This document shows, piece after piece, positions 20,860-32,400 of a stretch of 64,000 nucleotides of DNA. Position numbers and translations under genes: made by a program. The notes beneath the pieces were generated by a model. The model was given only the letters and a program-made list of their open reading frames with translations. It did not search any database and was not told the DNA's origin. The stretch is taken from the NCBI GenBank assembly GCA_011109175.1, contig RDEW01000002.1, positions 872,676 to 936,675 on the forward strand, written 5' to 3'. Source of the stretch: Dicyema japonicum (Eukaryota; Dicyemida; Rhombozoa; Dicyemidae). How positions within the stretch are numbered: position 1 is the first letter of the stretch; each line of letters starts with the position of its first letter.

Positions 20860-23341
20860 AAATTTTCGATGTAGTTCTCCTTTACGTGGAGAAAATTGGA
20901 TACCAGTATCAATCTGGCAACTAAAAGAACCACAATTATTCCCCTGTCAACCTCTTCAACGACCTCTGGGAAGTCGGACTGGATGATGGCGGCTATTGAG
21001 CGGGCGCGTAGCTTTCGCTCCCAAAGATCGGATTGGCTACTCCTAATCCTTCCTGGAGACATCGAACAGAACCCTGGGCCCCATAAGAACGGGAAATTCC
21101 CCAATATCATGCAATTCAACATAAACGACCTCACACAATCAAATGAACTTTTTGCATTCCTAACTTCCCACAAAATTGATATTGCCATACTACAAGAAAC
21201 GAAACTATCAAGAAAGTCAGTGCTTCCACACTACAAGGACTACTCAATTGTCCGCCGTGACCGACCAAATTCAAACAGAGGAGGCGGTGTTCTCATACTA
21301 ATACACAAATCTATTCCATTCTCCGATACTTCCGCTCAGACACAAGCTCTGTTTGAAGATGACGATCACATCGAACTTACTTCCGTCTTGGTGAAAATAA
21401 ACCACACAAGGTATATATTTGTAAATATTTCATCCCGCCACCAAGTCCCAGTATGAAATATTACTCCCCAAAACTAACCGAATTGCAAAAGATTGAAATG
21501 TGATAATCTGCGGAGACTTAAATGCAAAAGATCCTCTCTGGCTAATCGACCAAAGAGTAATGAAAGGGGGGTTTCAGGTCATCTCTCAATTAGAACAATT
21601 AGTTCTCCTCAATGACAGAAAATCACACACTCGAGCAGCTTCCAGACCTGTATCATGGAGAATTGTATATGACCTACACTCGGACCATAATCCAATTCTA
21701 CTGTCAATCGAACTACTCTCGCCTACTGTTAGGCATCGGAAAACTATAAAGAATTACAAACGTGCAAAACATTCAGAGAAGAAACAGAAAAATTTCTATC
21801 CGACTTTTTCGTTGAGAATTTCAAATCGCTTGACGCCGCAATGAAATTTTTTTAAGAAACTAATATCGAAGTATCTTCCCTGATTTTCAACATGGCTTTC
21901 GTCCAAAATACTCAACATTAACACATCTCTCTACCCTAACTCTATATATCGCTGATGGTTTAAACAATTACAATCTTCCCAAACGGACTGTCCTTTCATC
22001 GATTGATTTAACCAAGGCGTTTGATCGAACATCAAGGCACGTGCTAAGTAACAAAATTCTTACATCTCTAATTCCTCCACGTCTTCAGAATTGGCTAACA
22101 AATTTCTTCTCTGGAAAAATTGGTCGAGCTGAAATTATGTCATGTCTATCTCACTATAGACTCCTTCCAAATGGAGTTCCTCAAGGCTCCGTCTTATCAC
22201 CCACCTTATTCAACTTACATCTAAGCGACATTCCAATCAATTCCAAGACACTTCTACTATTGTATGTGGATGACCTCACTATTGCCTCTAAAGACATTGA
22301 CGTTAACGAAGCAACGAAGGATGTTCAGATCCACTTGAACACTCTTGAAGAGTGGCTTGGAGCAAAACACCTATTCCCCTCTCCATCGAAATCCACCGTC
22401 ACTGTATTCACGTCCAACCGCCGCCAACTAAATTTTCAACCAATTTTAACAATTCATGGACAACCACTCGCCGTTACGAAACATCCCAAAATACTTGGAG
22501 TTATTTATGACCAACTACTAACCTTCTCTAAACATGTGGAGGAACAATGTACAAAGGCCTCTCGCAAGATCAACATACTTAAAGTTGTGTCAGGGCATTC
22601 CTTCGACCAAAGCAAAGAAGCCCTAACCATCATAAACAATTCATTCGAACAACTATTAACTATGCAAGCCCTTGCTGGTCAACCTCTGCCTCTCTTACTT
22701 CTATTGACAAACTACAAAAAGTACAAAACATCGCGCTCAGGATAATTACTGGATGTCTCAGATCAACTCCTGTCGATCATCTACATTGGGAGATCCTTCC
22801 AATTGGAGACCATCTGGAAATGAGAGCCCTGCAGTTCCTTTCCCAAGCCTACAGCCTAGAACATCCTTGCCACTCTCTATGCAAACCGCAAAACAAAAGG
22901 AGAATTATTATGACAACCACCTGTCTCGAATGTCATCATCCATCCCTTCCATCCCCAATGACAGGAGTCGTCTGAAACAGATACATGATTTTGTTTCTAC
23001 GAGAAGCATCCGAAGACTCGGAGACAATAAATTATTACAGCGACCCCTCCTCCAATAGACCAATCAGAATCCTCTTTTCCAAGGGACGTCCGAGTAAATC
23101 TGGGTCGTCTACGATGTGAGCACCACCCATATCTATCAATATATGATATACTCTGTCCCTTTTGCAACCTCCACGTGTTGACAACAAACCACCTATTTGA
23201 ATGTCATGAATTAGCACAACGTTTCTCCACAATACATGAACTGACCGATCTATGGGAGCGATCAACATCTGGTGCGTCCTACTTAATAGCTGCTGGCCTA
23301 CTACAAGTTAGTGAGGCTGGGGTTACCTAACTAACTAACTC
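20860..23341 (+). mobile_element. CR1/Jockey-like LINE (family C), best copy, with a 2A-like motif
   Basis: The first frame (20896-21456) starts with a basic lead and LLLILPGDIEQNPGP; DIEQNPGP (21058-21081) fits the 2A-like consensus DxExNPGP. It is followed by an APE endonuclease (MQFNINDLTQSNELF, DIAILQETKLS, RGGGVLILIH). After a frameshift come CGDLNAKDPLW and SDHNPI. An internal deletion follows, and from about 21883 the RT is open to 22745: QHGFRPKYSTLTHL, SSIDLTKAFD (motif A), PNGVPQGSVLSPTLF (motif B), YVDD (22263-22274), LGVIYD. A further shift leads to SPCWSTSASLTSIDKLQ and a C-terminal zinc motif CPFC...H...C near 23150-23200. The stop at 23328-23330 runs into CTAACTAACT, the 3' tail. 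Three breaks make it inactive. Confidence 0.85.
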
Positions 23342-23408
23342 GGAACGACCATTGACCACGTTGCACTCATATCAATGGACAAATTGGTCGTAGATAATGC
23401 AGAGTAAT

Positions 23409-23880
23409 CTACAATTGTTTCCAAAAGTTTTTGCTACGATTTTTAAGATCGTTATTCTCTTCATCTGTCACCCGTTTTGCACATGTTTGCGAAAGTCCCT
23501 GGTCAAACATGACTCCCAGGATGTTTGACGTGTTATTGACTGAAATAATCGGATTGTTAAAAAGGATTCTTGGTTTGACATTGTAGTCCATTTAAATGTG
23601 GTGAACTATGTTACAAACGACTCAAAATTTATCCCTGTGGGACTTTTCTCTTCAATAATATCATATTTGACAAATAGCGTCTAACATAGGAGTTTTTTTC
23701 CTTCTATGTACACTTTCACCCAATTCACTAGTTCCTTCGGGCTTCTCTTCCGAGATAACTGGCCGATTATGGATTGTGGTTGACACTGTCGAATGCTGTT
23801 GATATGTCGAGACATATGACATCAAGAAACATTTGGATTCTCTGGCTTTGCAAACTCAGATTTCAGATAAATAGACAATC
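23409..23880 (-). pseudogene. LINE family C RT fragment
   Basis: Minus strand: CLDISTAFDSVNHNP (motif A, about 23770-23815), then a deleted palm, then SNILGVMFDQGLSQTCAK (about 23480-23530). These are the motifs found in order in the 21-23 kb copy. It lies tail-to-tail with that copy, in opposite orientation. Confidence 0.65.
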
Positions 23881-24115
23881 ACCGCATGATCGTCCCGACG
23901 AAACCTAAATTAATCCTTTATGAAATAGTCTTTCTTTTCCAGATCATTTGAAAGCACCAAAAGACAATTTTTTCGATTATTTTTGAAATTGATAGAATCA
24001 GACTGATCGGAAAGTAGCTAGCTAGATCCTTCTTTGGTTTCCTGTCTTTTCTACTATCCATACAACTGTTTCCTTCCACCCTAAAAATAAACTTAACAAA
24101 TAAATATAAAACGAC

Positions 24116-24430
24116 AGATCTTCTAGAAGAACGGTTTTATTAGAATATCTCCGTCTATAAGATCGATATCTCTTTGACCTACTTCTTTACCTCCGCCTTT
24201 TATCCCTCCCTGAATTCGCTTAACTCTTCAATTTTCCCCAAACCTGTTCAAGTCATAATTCATCACTTCCAGCTTTTCAATCATCTCCAGACATCGAGAC
24301 AGCAGTATGGAAGGTCTTAGTCACCAGCTTATCGGCACCTTTGATCTTTTAAATAAAGTACAATCACTAGCACTGTCTTAAATTATATCAGACCTCTTAA
24401 TTCCTGTAACCAACAACTCTTCAACATTTT
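24116..24430 (-). pseudogene. CPSF6 3' fragment, duplicated with introns
   Basis: Same strand and high similarity to the last two exons of the CPSF6 gene at 34246-34512, including the 24-nt intron between them, so this is a DNA-level copy and not a retrocopy. A block of about 35 bp present in the gene (around 34440-34470) is missing, and the RS-rich end has lost its frame. It ends near 24430, where similarity stops. Non-functional. Confidence 0.8.
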
Positions 24431-25082
24431 GGTAACAATATAAAACAAATCTGGTTTGTCTTAATTTATTGTTCCATTTCTTTATTATTTCATATTTGAA
24501 AATTAAAAAACCAGTAGTATTTGCTTTTAGGGATCAAGATCACCAAGAAAGAAGGAGTCAAAGCCAACTAACAAAGCGAACCCGACTCTCTTCAAGTTGT
24601 CCGCCAGGGATCACACGAATTTCTGCAAAAAAACTTGATCAGGGTGTTTTCTTCAAAACTCATCGGGAATCTTCCACATGGATAACTTTTTCAGTATGTG
24701 GAAATCTTGGTTTTTTGAGAAACACAGGAAACCTAGTCGACTTTTTAAAAAGAGATTTTTTTTCGTGTGATGGGAGAGCATGATATTCTGCAGGAGTAAA
24801 TTGATGGGTATTGAGATACAACACGATAAATTCTCTAACAAACCTCTCTACCAATTATTCCATCCCTCCTTGACCACTCCAGAATAACGAGTCCAGTTCC
24901 CTAACTCTCTACGATGTCGAAATTGACCCTTCACTTAAAAAAACAGTAGAAGCCACAAAAACGTGTAAATTGCAAGATTCTGCTGAAAGATGACTATGGT
25001 AAATAATATTCGAAAAAACAATTCTCTTGACTGAACACGACATTACATGGTACAGTATTCATCAAATTAATAAAATTTGTTG
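24431..25082. other. LINE family C 3' debris and spacer
   Basis: Around 24525-24660 the text resembles the 3' end of family C in minus orientation (AAGAAAGAAGGAGTCAAAGC, as at 4935 and 52800). Nothing else is recognisable. Confidence 0.4.
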
Positions 25083-26190
25083 ATGTAGATCACAGGAGGG
25101 AGAATGCTCTTTTGTGCTTTTGAACTATTCCACTTGGTCATAATTTCTTCAGCGCAGGAACCTGCTGACTTTTTCAACATAATAGAAATCATTACTCTTG
25201 ACAAAAGATACGAAAATGTCCCAACGAAATCCTTTCGTTTAAGAATACAACATATGACGAATTTCTGTCTTTCACTGATATATCGACAGTGAGATAATAG
25301 GTCTGTCCATTGTAAAAAAGGTAGGAAAGATTAAAAGGCTTTTCTACCTGTTCACATTCCGTACGATTTTGTTACACAAAAAAAGTGAAAAGTAAGAAAT
25401 TTTAATCAAGAATATATTCTTCAATCAGAAAGTGACCTCTGTGAAACCAAGTAGCCGTTCCTGTTGATCACGACAGTTAGAGATTACAAATTAACGCGAT
25501 CTTGCTTACTTCAACGAACAAATAAATTAAAGAATAGCTTTTTACATCACTTTTAGCAAAAAAAATAATAAAAAATTCCGAGCATTTAATAAATGTATAT
25601 GCTCCACCAAAATTGATCAAACTGAGAAACCAAAAGATCGACAATCTCAGTTTATGACAATGATTAGTTAATAATTCATTGCTTCCGAAAACAAATTTCT
25701 GTCATTTTCTATACAATGTGGTGTTTGATCAATACGCTGTTTCTGGATTTAGGGAAAAAAATTCATTAGATGTGAGAGATTTCCAAAAAAGATTTGTCCA
25801 GTTTCGAATCAATGAAAAACATAAGGTTAGTTCGAATAAACATAAAAAACTAAGTAGGAACTATTCAAGCTGTCAACATGGTGATTTCTTTAAATCCTTT
25901 CAATAAAAATATGTTTCATTAAAATTTTCAAGCATTTTATGAATTTTTTGGCCACGCCTAAATATATTTTGTCAAAAAATATATTTTGACAAAAAGATAA
26001 AATAAATAAACAGTAAAAATCCTAACATAAAAATTATCATAGTCAAAGAAAATATTTCAATATTATTGTTAAAGAAAATATTATGTAAATTAATTATCAA
26101 CGCTATAATCACAAATTTTATTAAATTATTATTTATTTTTATAATATTATTAATTTATAATGGTCGACCCTTTTTATAATAAAATAATAA

Positions 26191-28904
26191 CATATGGATT
26201 TAAGAAATCGAAGAGGGGAGAATTTGAGAGAATTGCTTCCTATGTCCGTGATCAAATCAAGATAATTGAGAAGAAATTGAGAATTTATGAATCAAGAAAG
26301 GGATTTAGAAGAGCCAATTGGTGCTTCGAGTTGAATAGAAGGCGGTTCTACAGAAATATTAGTGGAGATAATAAGAAGGGAGTGCTGAATTTCGATGAAG
26401 GGGAATGTCTACCTTTTTGGACAACCATTTGGAATGAGAGTGATCGAAAGGAGAGCAAATTCTTGTTGAACAAGAGAGTGACTGGGTCTGAAAATTCTTA
26501 TGCCGATTTTACAAAGGAAGCGATCGTCGATACTATCAAGATGCTTCCAAATTGGAAAGCGTCTGGGTGCGACGGAGTTTATAACTTCTTTATCAAAAGT
26601 TTTACTTCGATTCATGAACATCTTTGCGAGGAGATTCAGAAGATCATAAATGATGAATACACGCCTGGTGATTGGTTCTACACGGGGATAACACATCTTA
26701 TACCAAAAGTGGACGTATGTAATTCACCCAAGGAGTTAAGACCAATTACGTGTATGCCTAATCTCTATAAACTATTGACAAAGTGTGTGAACAAGAAATT
26801 ATCTGAATATATTGAATCGTACGATCTCTTAAGTGATAATCAATTGGGAACTCGGAGGATGTGTCAAGGAGCCAAAGAACAAGCTTTGGTGAACCAATGT
26901 TAAATCAAGAAATGGAAGTAACTTATGTTCTACCTGGATCGATGTTAAAAAAGCATTTGATTCCGTTGACCACGAGTTTTTGGGCGAAGTGCTCCAGAAT
27001 TCTGGCCTGCCTTTCTGGATTGTGAGTTTTATCACGAAACTTGTTGGGAAATGGAAGATACGACTGAATTTGGAAGGAAAAGTGTTGGGGGAGATTAGAA
27101 TAAGAAGAGGAATTCTACAGGGGGACTCTCTTTCGCCACAGATCTTTGCTTTGTTAATGGACCCCCTTAGCCGAATATTGAATGGAAAATTTCCTAAAGT
27201 AACTATGGGAAGCCCGGGAAATGGAGAGCCAACATATGCCACTAATCACCTTCTGTTTATGGACGATATAAAGTTGTTTTCTCACAAAAGTGATTCAATG
27301 GTTATGATGATGGAAGAAGTTGATTCGTTTTTTGATGCAGCCGGGTTGGAGAGGAACTTTGACAAATCTGCAACAAATGTCAAGTCCTTGTCTGGGAAAG
27401 CTCGTTTCCTTGATGGATTGGATGGATACCGATATTTGGGAGTTCTTGAAGATAAGAACAGCAATGTTCTTAAAGGAGAAATTATGAATAAAATCTATGG
27501 AGAAGTATCTAAGCGGATCAAAAATTTGACGAAGACGGATTTAAACTCAGTGAACCTGTTTAAAGCTATGAATGAGTATGCAATCTCCCTTTACAACTAT
27601 TACATTGGATTGATTGATATCGAACCTGGAGAGTTTGAACAGATTGATAAAAATATTCGCAGAATTCTTATGGACAGTCATATCCACTTGCAACCGGCAA
27701 ACAAAGAAAGACTTTATCTACCAAGAAATAAATTTGGAAGAGGCCTCGAGTCAGTCAGTAACAAAGCAGAAAGAATGCTCCTCCAATTTTATAGTGATTT
27801 GGAACATAAGGCAAATTACTGCCTAAGAAGAGCGGGAATTCTACGGGTCATTAATTCAAAGAAAATACACATGGCCACTATCGTAGAATTCATCTCAAGA
27901 AAGTACAACATTGAAAATGTGAAGGATTTGACAATGTTGAAATTGATGGAAATACAACATGAATATCTACTGGGAAAAATTGAAGAGAAACCGCTGCACT
28001 CTATTCTATTTGAGTGTCTGAAAGATACCGAAGTGAATATTGCTGAATCCTCAGGGTGGTTAGTTCATGGAAATCATTCTCCTGTAACCGAAGGAAGGCT
28101 GTGTCTGCTTCAGGATCGTAACATGTTTTTTGATAATGGAGAAGCCAAGTGCAAACATTGTAACTCAGGAAAGAAGACCGTTGATCACCTTGCAACTAGA
28201 TGTGGGAGAATGCTGAATAGCTCGTATCTCAGGCGGCATAACGAGGTGGTCAGATGTATTCACTTACACCTCTGCCGTCAATATGGAATAAGAAAAACTA
28301 AGAAACTGAAGACCCACTCAGTCCAATCTGTTGTCTCAAATGAATTTGTGGAGATTCGTGTAGACACAACGATTAGTACAGATACGGCTGTACAGAATAA
28401 CAAACCCGATATTTTCGTTCATGATAAGGTGCGTAATACGATTACTCTCGTTGAAATTGGGATCACGTCCCAAAACTGCCTCAAGCAAGTCGAGGTGGAA
28501 AAGTTCCATAAGTATGACTTACTGGCGAACGAACTCGGATGTATTCATCGCGCAAAGGTAAAAATAATCCCTGTAGTCATTACCTGGGATGGGATTGTTT
28601 CGAGATTCTTCAAGGGCCATCTGGATGCCCTCAAACTGGAGGAAAGGGTGAAAGCGTACATCCAAACGTTAGTATTGAGAAAGACGTTGGAGAGCATGCA
28701 AGCTGAAGATAGACATGGAGTATCGATACCTGATGAGGAGGAAGCTGATAAGGAATGCCGACCTAGGGGAGTCTCGGAATGTGGGTTGTGCGACAACGAA
28801 AACACACCTATACTGACAATTGACGTTGGCCCCAAGAAGAGGAGATTAGCTAATTAATTAATTACTTGTGACTCGTTGTTTCGTTAAAATATAAAAATAA
28901 AATT
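26191..28904 (+). mobile_element. Family B LINE with restriction-like endonuclease, 5'-truncated insertion
   Basis: One frame is open from 26160 to 26903 and, after a one-base shift near 26900, from there to 28857. It encodes RT with LPNWKASGCDGVYNFF, GITHLIPK, ELRPITCMPNLYKLL, TWIDVKKAFDSVDHEF (motif A), RGILQGDSLSPQ (motif B) and LLFMDDIK (27256-27267). The C-terminus has a CX2CX8HX4C knuckle (28150-28203) and a PD...E motif (PD at 28405-28410, E at 28453-28455) with a lysine downstream, as in restriction-like endonucleases of R2/R4-type LINEs. The empty site in unit 2 (31640-31665) shows that the ATG at 26160 and the next ten codons lie in flanking DNA, so the element is 5'-truncated and its frame merely runs in from outside. 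The 3' end, near 28904, has no long poly(A). Confidence 0.85.
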
Positions 28905-28919
28905 TAACGGTTAATTCAT

Positions 28920-29452
28920 ATGATTGTCCTATTCAGTTTGATTGCTGCTGGTAAAATTTAAGTAAACATTTTAGTTTTCTCTCCGTGTCCTAAAATATCG
29001 CAATTAGTAGTTGGGGCGAACGAGTTTAGAGGAATTTGTTATTGGCCAGAATTACAAAAATTTAACTGTGAAACTAACGGAGGAGAATTGGTATGTTTAA
29101 ATTAGTTTTTTAGGCAAAAATTAAATCTGAAGAAGAGTCAAACTTTATTGTGGGATTGTTAAATTCAGTTGATTTATGGGATCCTATAAGCCGATTTGGG
29201 TTACTTATTGCTGGAAAATTTGAAAATGGAATTTGGATGCTTGATGGTAACTAATAAACTCTATTTTTAGGACAAGCAATGAATTACACAAATTTTTATT
29301 ATTCGAAATATACTGCAAATCTGAATATTACTAGTCGTTTAAGTAAATGTGTTTGTATAGAAAATGCAATAAAGTGGCAAATGATTGCATGCTCTTGTAT
29401 TCTGAAATATCTTAATGGACTTTTGTGTCAATCAAGTAAAATTTTTTATTAA
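28920..29452 (+). CDS. Secreted C-type lectin-like protein, copy A
   Basis: Four exons, 28920-28950, 28975-29090, 29114-29246 and 29271-29452, with introns of 24, 23 and 24 nt. The protein starts with a signal peptide (MIVLFSLIAAVFS) and continues as a C-type lectin-like domain: an opening CP, GICYWP, GGELAKIKSEEESNFI (helix 1 region, with the usual Glu/Ala pattern), WDPISRFGLLIAGKFENG, WMLDG and a C-terminal Cys pattern CVC...CSC...LLC. The WND motif for calcium is absent, so sugar binding is doubtful. A tryptophan kept in copy B after the opening CP is lost here. The stop comes just before a Pro/Thr-rich stretch in the 3' region. A family B LINE lies 15 bp upstream of the ATG and has separated it from its former upstream DNA. 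Confidence 0.8.
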
Positions 29453-29737
29453 TATATTATCGGCATCTCCCTCAACTCCAACAACACCAACTCCAACAAC
29501 ACAACTCCAACGACCTCTCAATACCAATTCCTTAACTAACGACTAATACATTTACTTTTGGATTTTGGGAAAGTTTCGTTAATCACAATACAATATAATT
29601 TCTAGTAGAATATCGAGTCTGAAAAGATTAATCTTTTTTAAGCAAAAAAACAATTTAATTAGGAAAAAGGTGAGCATATGGTCATATAGCGACCGTCCGA
29701 GTGCGTGGCTATTTTCTCTTAGGATAGCGTGCGAGAT

Positions 29738-30290
29738 TCATTCAAATAACCAGAAGCGCTCATAGAAGTCTCCTGATAGTGTAGAAATCCGATTATCTAG
29801 ACGACTCCAGAATTCCAGATGTCTCAACGGAACGAATAAATAATCATTTAGTAGGACCGTGTACTTTTCCCGTTTAAACCTCTCGGCCTTCTCATCAGCA
29901 GAACAAGCTCCAGAGTCACTCTGAAGTAGGTTGCAAGGGGCAAATGTGTCGGTGTAGGTGACTTCCCAGACGAGAGGTTTCCCGGTTTCAAAATGGAAGA
30001 TTGACATTCCATCAGGTCTTTTTCTCTCACGCCTGCAAAGAACGACTGGTTCGAGCATGGAGAGGTTTCCAGCAGCATCCAAAGCTCGCCTAGCGAGTTC
30101 GTTCAAGGCCATGTGTATGGGAAATCTGCCAGCACTCTTCCTGCAAAACGGACGGGGTAGGCCAAAACAGTCGATCTGGTCTCCGCTCTGGCACGGATGT
30201 GGAACACAGACTTTTAATCCAAGTCGTAATGAGATCCCAAGACACATTCATCATCCAGGAAGGTAAAAACTCCATTGGGATCGGCGATTA
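29738..30290 (-). pseudogene. Family D endonuclease tail, best copy
   Basis: Minus-strand frame of 169 codons: GISLRLGLKVCVPHPCQSGD, then CFGLPRPFCRKSAGRFPIH (Cys/His cluster), KRPDGMSIF, LVWEVTYTDTFA and DYLFVPLRHLEF, ending SGDFYERFWLFE. The KRPDG...W(D/E)VT pattern occurs widely at the C-terminus of animal LINE-like RT proteins and fits a PD-(D/E)xK nuclease core; the nuclease role is an inference. No RT is attached, so this is a 5'-truncated copy. Its 3' third is repeated in unit 2 at 32401-32730. Confidence 0.7.
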
Positions 30291-30567
30291 GTCAGTCACC
30301 GCTTTTGGAGGACGCACCCGACAGCAAACAAGTACGGGGAAGTTGGCTAGATGACACAAGCAAATCTTCGAAATAAGTCCAGCGTTATAGTTTGCTGTCA
30401 TTGTTGAATTTTAATTCAAACAAAACATTTTGATTTGGTTGATCGAAAAATGATTGAATAAAAGAAATCATATAGGTATCGACACTGGAATTTATTTAAA
30501 AGATATCCTATATGAAAATTCTTTCCCTGAAAACTCACATCCTAAGAGGAATTTTCTGATGTTGATT
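30291..30567. other. Junction between duplicated units, no gene recognised
   Basis: Short spacer with no coherent frame; unit 2 begins at about 30568. Confidence 0.5.
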
Positions 30568-31676
30568 AAAGGAGGGAAAAGGCTCTTTTGTGTCTTTGAA
30601 CCATTCCACTTGGTCATAATTTCTTCAGCACAGGAACCTGATGACTTTTTTAACATAATAGAAATCATTACTCTTGACAAAAGACGCGAAAATGTCCCAA
30701 CGAAATCCTTTCGTTTAAGAATACAACATATGACGAATTTCTGTCTTTCACTGATATATCGACAGTGAGATAATAGGTCTGTCCATTGTAAAAAAAGGTA
30801 GAAAAGATTAAAAGGCTTTTCTACCTGTTCACATTCAGTGCGATTTTGTTACACAAAAAAGTGAAAAGTAAGAAATTTTTAATCAAGAATATATTCTTCA
30901 ATCAGAAAGTGACCTCTGTGAAACCAAATAGCCGTTCCTGTTGATCACGACAGTTAGAGATTACAAATTAACGCGATCTTGCTTGCTTCAACGAATAAAT
31001 AGTTTAAAGAATAGCTTTTTACATCACTTTTAGCAAAAAAATAATAAAAAATTCCGAGCATTTAAGAAATGTACATGCTCCACCAAAATTGATCAAACTG
31101 AGAAACCAAAAGATCGACAATCTCAGTTTATGACAATGATTAGTTAATAATTCTTGCTTCCGAAAACAAATATCTGTCATTTTCTAGACAATGTGGTGTT
31201 TGATCAATACGCTGTTTCTGGATTTAGGGAAAAAATTCATTAGATGTGAGAGATTTCCAAAAAAGATTTGTCCAGTTTCGAATCAATGAAAAACTTAAGG
31301 TTAGTTCGAATAAACATAAAAAACTAAGTAGGAACTATTCAAGCTGTCAACATGGTGATTTCTCTAAATCCTTTCAATAAAAATATGTTTCATTAAAATT
31401 TTCAAGCATTTTATGAATTTATTGGCCACGCCTAAATATATTTTGTCAAAAAATATATTTTGACAAAAAGATAAAATAAATAAACACTAAAAATCCTAAC
31501 ATAAAAATTATCATAGTCAAAGAAAATATTTCAAAATTATTGTTAAAGAAAATATTATGTAAATTAATTATCAACGCTATAATCACAAATTTTATTTTAA
31601 TTATTTTTATAATATTATTAATTTATAATGGTCGACCCTTTTTATAATAAAATAATAATATTAACGGTTAATTCAT

Positions 31677-32209
31677 ATGATTGTCCTATTTAGTTTGATT
31701 GCTGCTGGTAAAAATTAAGTAAACATTTTAGTTTTCTCTCCGTGTCCTAAAAAATGGCAATCTATGGATAGGGTAAACGAGTTGAATGGATTATGTTATT
31801 GGCCTAAATTTGATACAGAACATTCTAAGTGTGAAGATGATGGAGGAGAATTGGTATGTTTAAAATAGTTTTTTAGGTAAAAATTAAATCTAAAGAAGAG
31901 TCAAACTTTATTGTGGAATTGTTAGATGTAGTTAATGTATGGGATCCTTTTGTCCGATATGGGGTACTTATTGGTGGAATATATACAAATGGAACTTGGA
32001 TGCTTGATGGTAACTAATAAACTCTATTTTTAGGAAAACCAATGGGTTTTACAAATTTCTTTAATTCGAGTTTTAATGCAAGGCTGAATAATCATTCAAA
32101 TGATTGTATTTGTTTAGAAAATGCACTCAAATGGCAATGGATTCGATGCCCTTGTGAAAAAAGGTATGTTAACGCAATTATGTGTCAATCAAGTAAAATT
32201 TTTTATTAA
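31677..32209 (+). CDS. Secreted C-type lectin-like protein, copy B
   Basis: Four exons, 31677-31707, 31732-31853, 31877-32009 and 32034-32209, with introns of 24, 23 and 24 nt at the same places as copy A. Signal peptide MIVLFSLIAAVFS is identical to copy A. The domain starts SPCPKKWQ (the long-form lectin opening CP..W), then GLCYWP, GGELVKIKSKEESNFI, WMLDGKPMGFTNF and CICLENALKWQWIRCPC. Cys pairs fit a long-form lectin fold. Most differences from A are amino-acid changes in loops, which suggests divergence under relaxed or positive selection. Upstream DNA is uninterrupted here, so this copy probably keeps the original promoter. No calcium-site WND is seen. Confidence 0.8.
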
Positions 32210-32400
32210 TATATAATTGGAATCTCCTTCTACTCCAACAACACCAACTCCAACGACCTCTCAATACAATTCCTTAACTAACGACTAATACATTTACTTT
32301 TGGATTTTGGGAAAGTTTCGTTAATCACAATACAATATAATTTTCTAGTAGAATATCGTGTCTGAAAAATTAATCTTTTTTAAGCAAAAAAACAATTTAA

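Noticed and set aside
26160-26190. True start codon of the family B LINE protein
   Set aside because: The same ATG and codons occur in unit 2 without the element, so they belong to flanking DNA.
28786-28830. A 2A-like motif at the end of the family B protein
   Set aside because: The local text only loosely resembles it and lacks NPGP.
29958-30266. A 102-codon plus-strand gene
   Set aside because: Antisense to the family D endonuclease tail, which carries the recognisable motifs.
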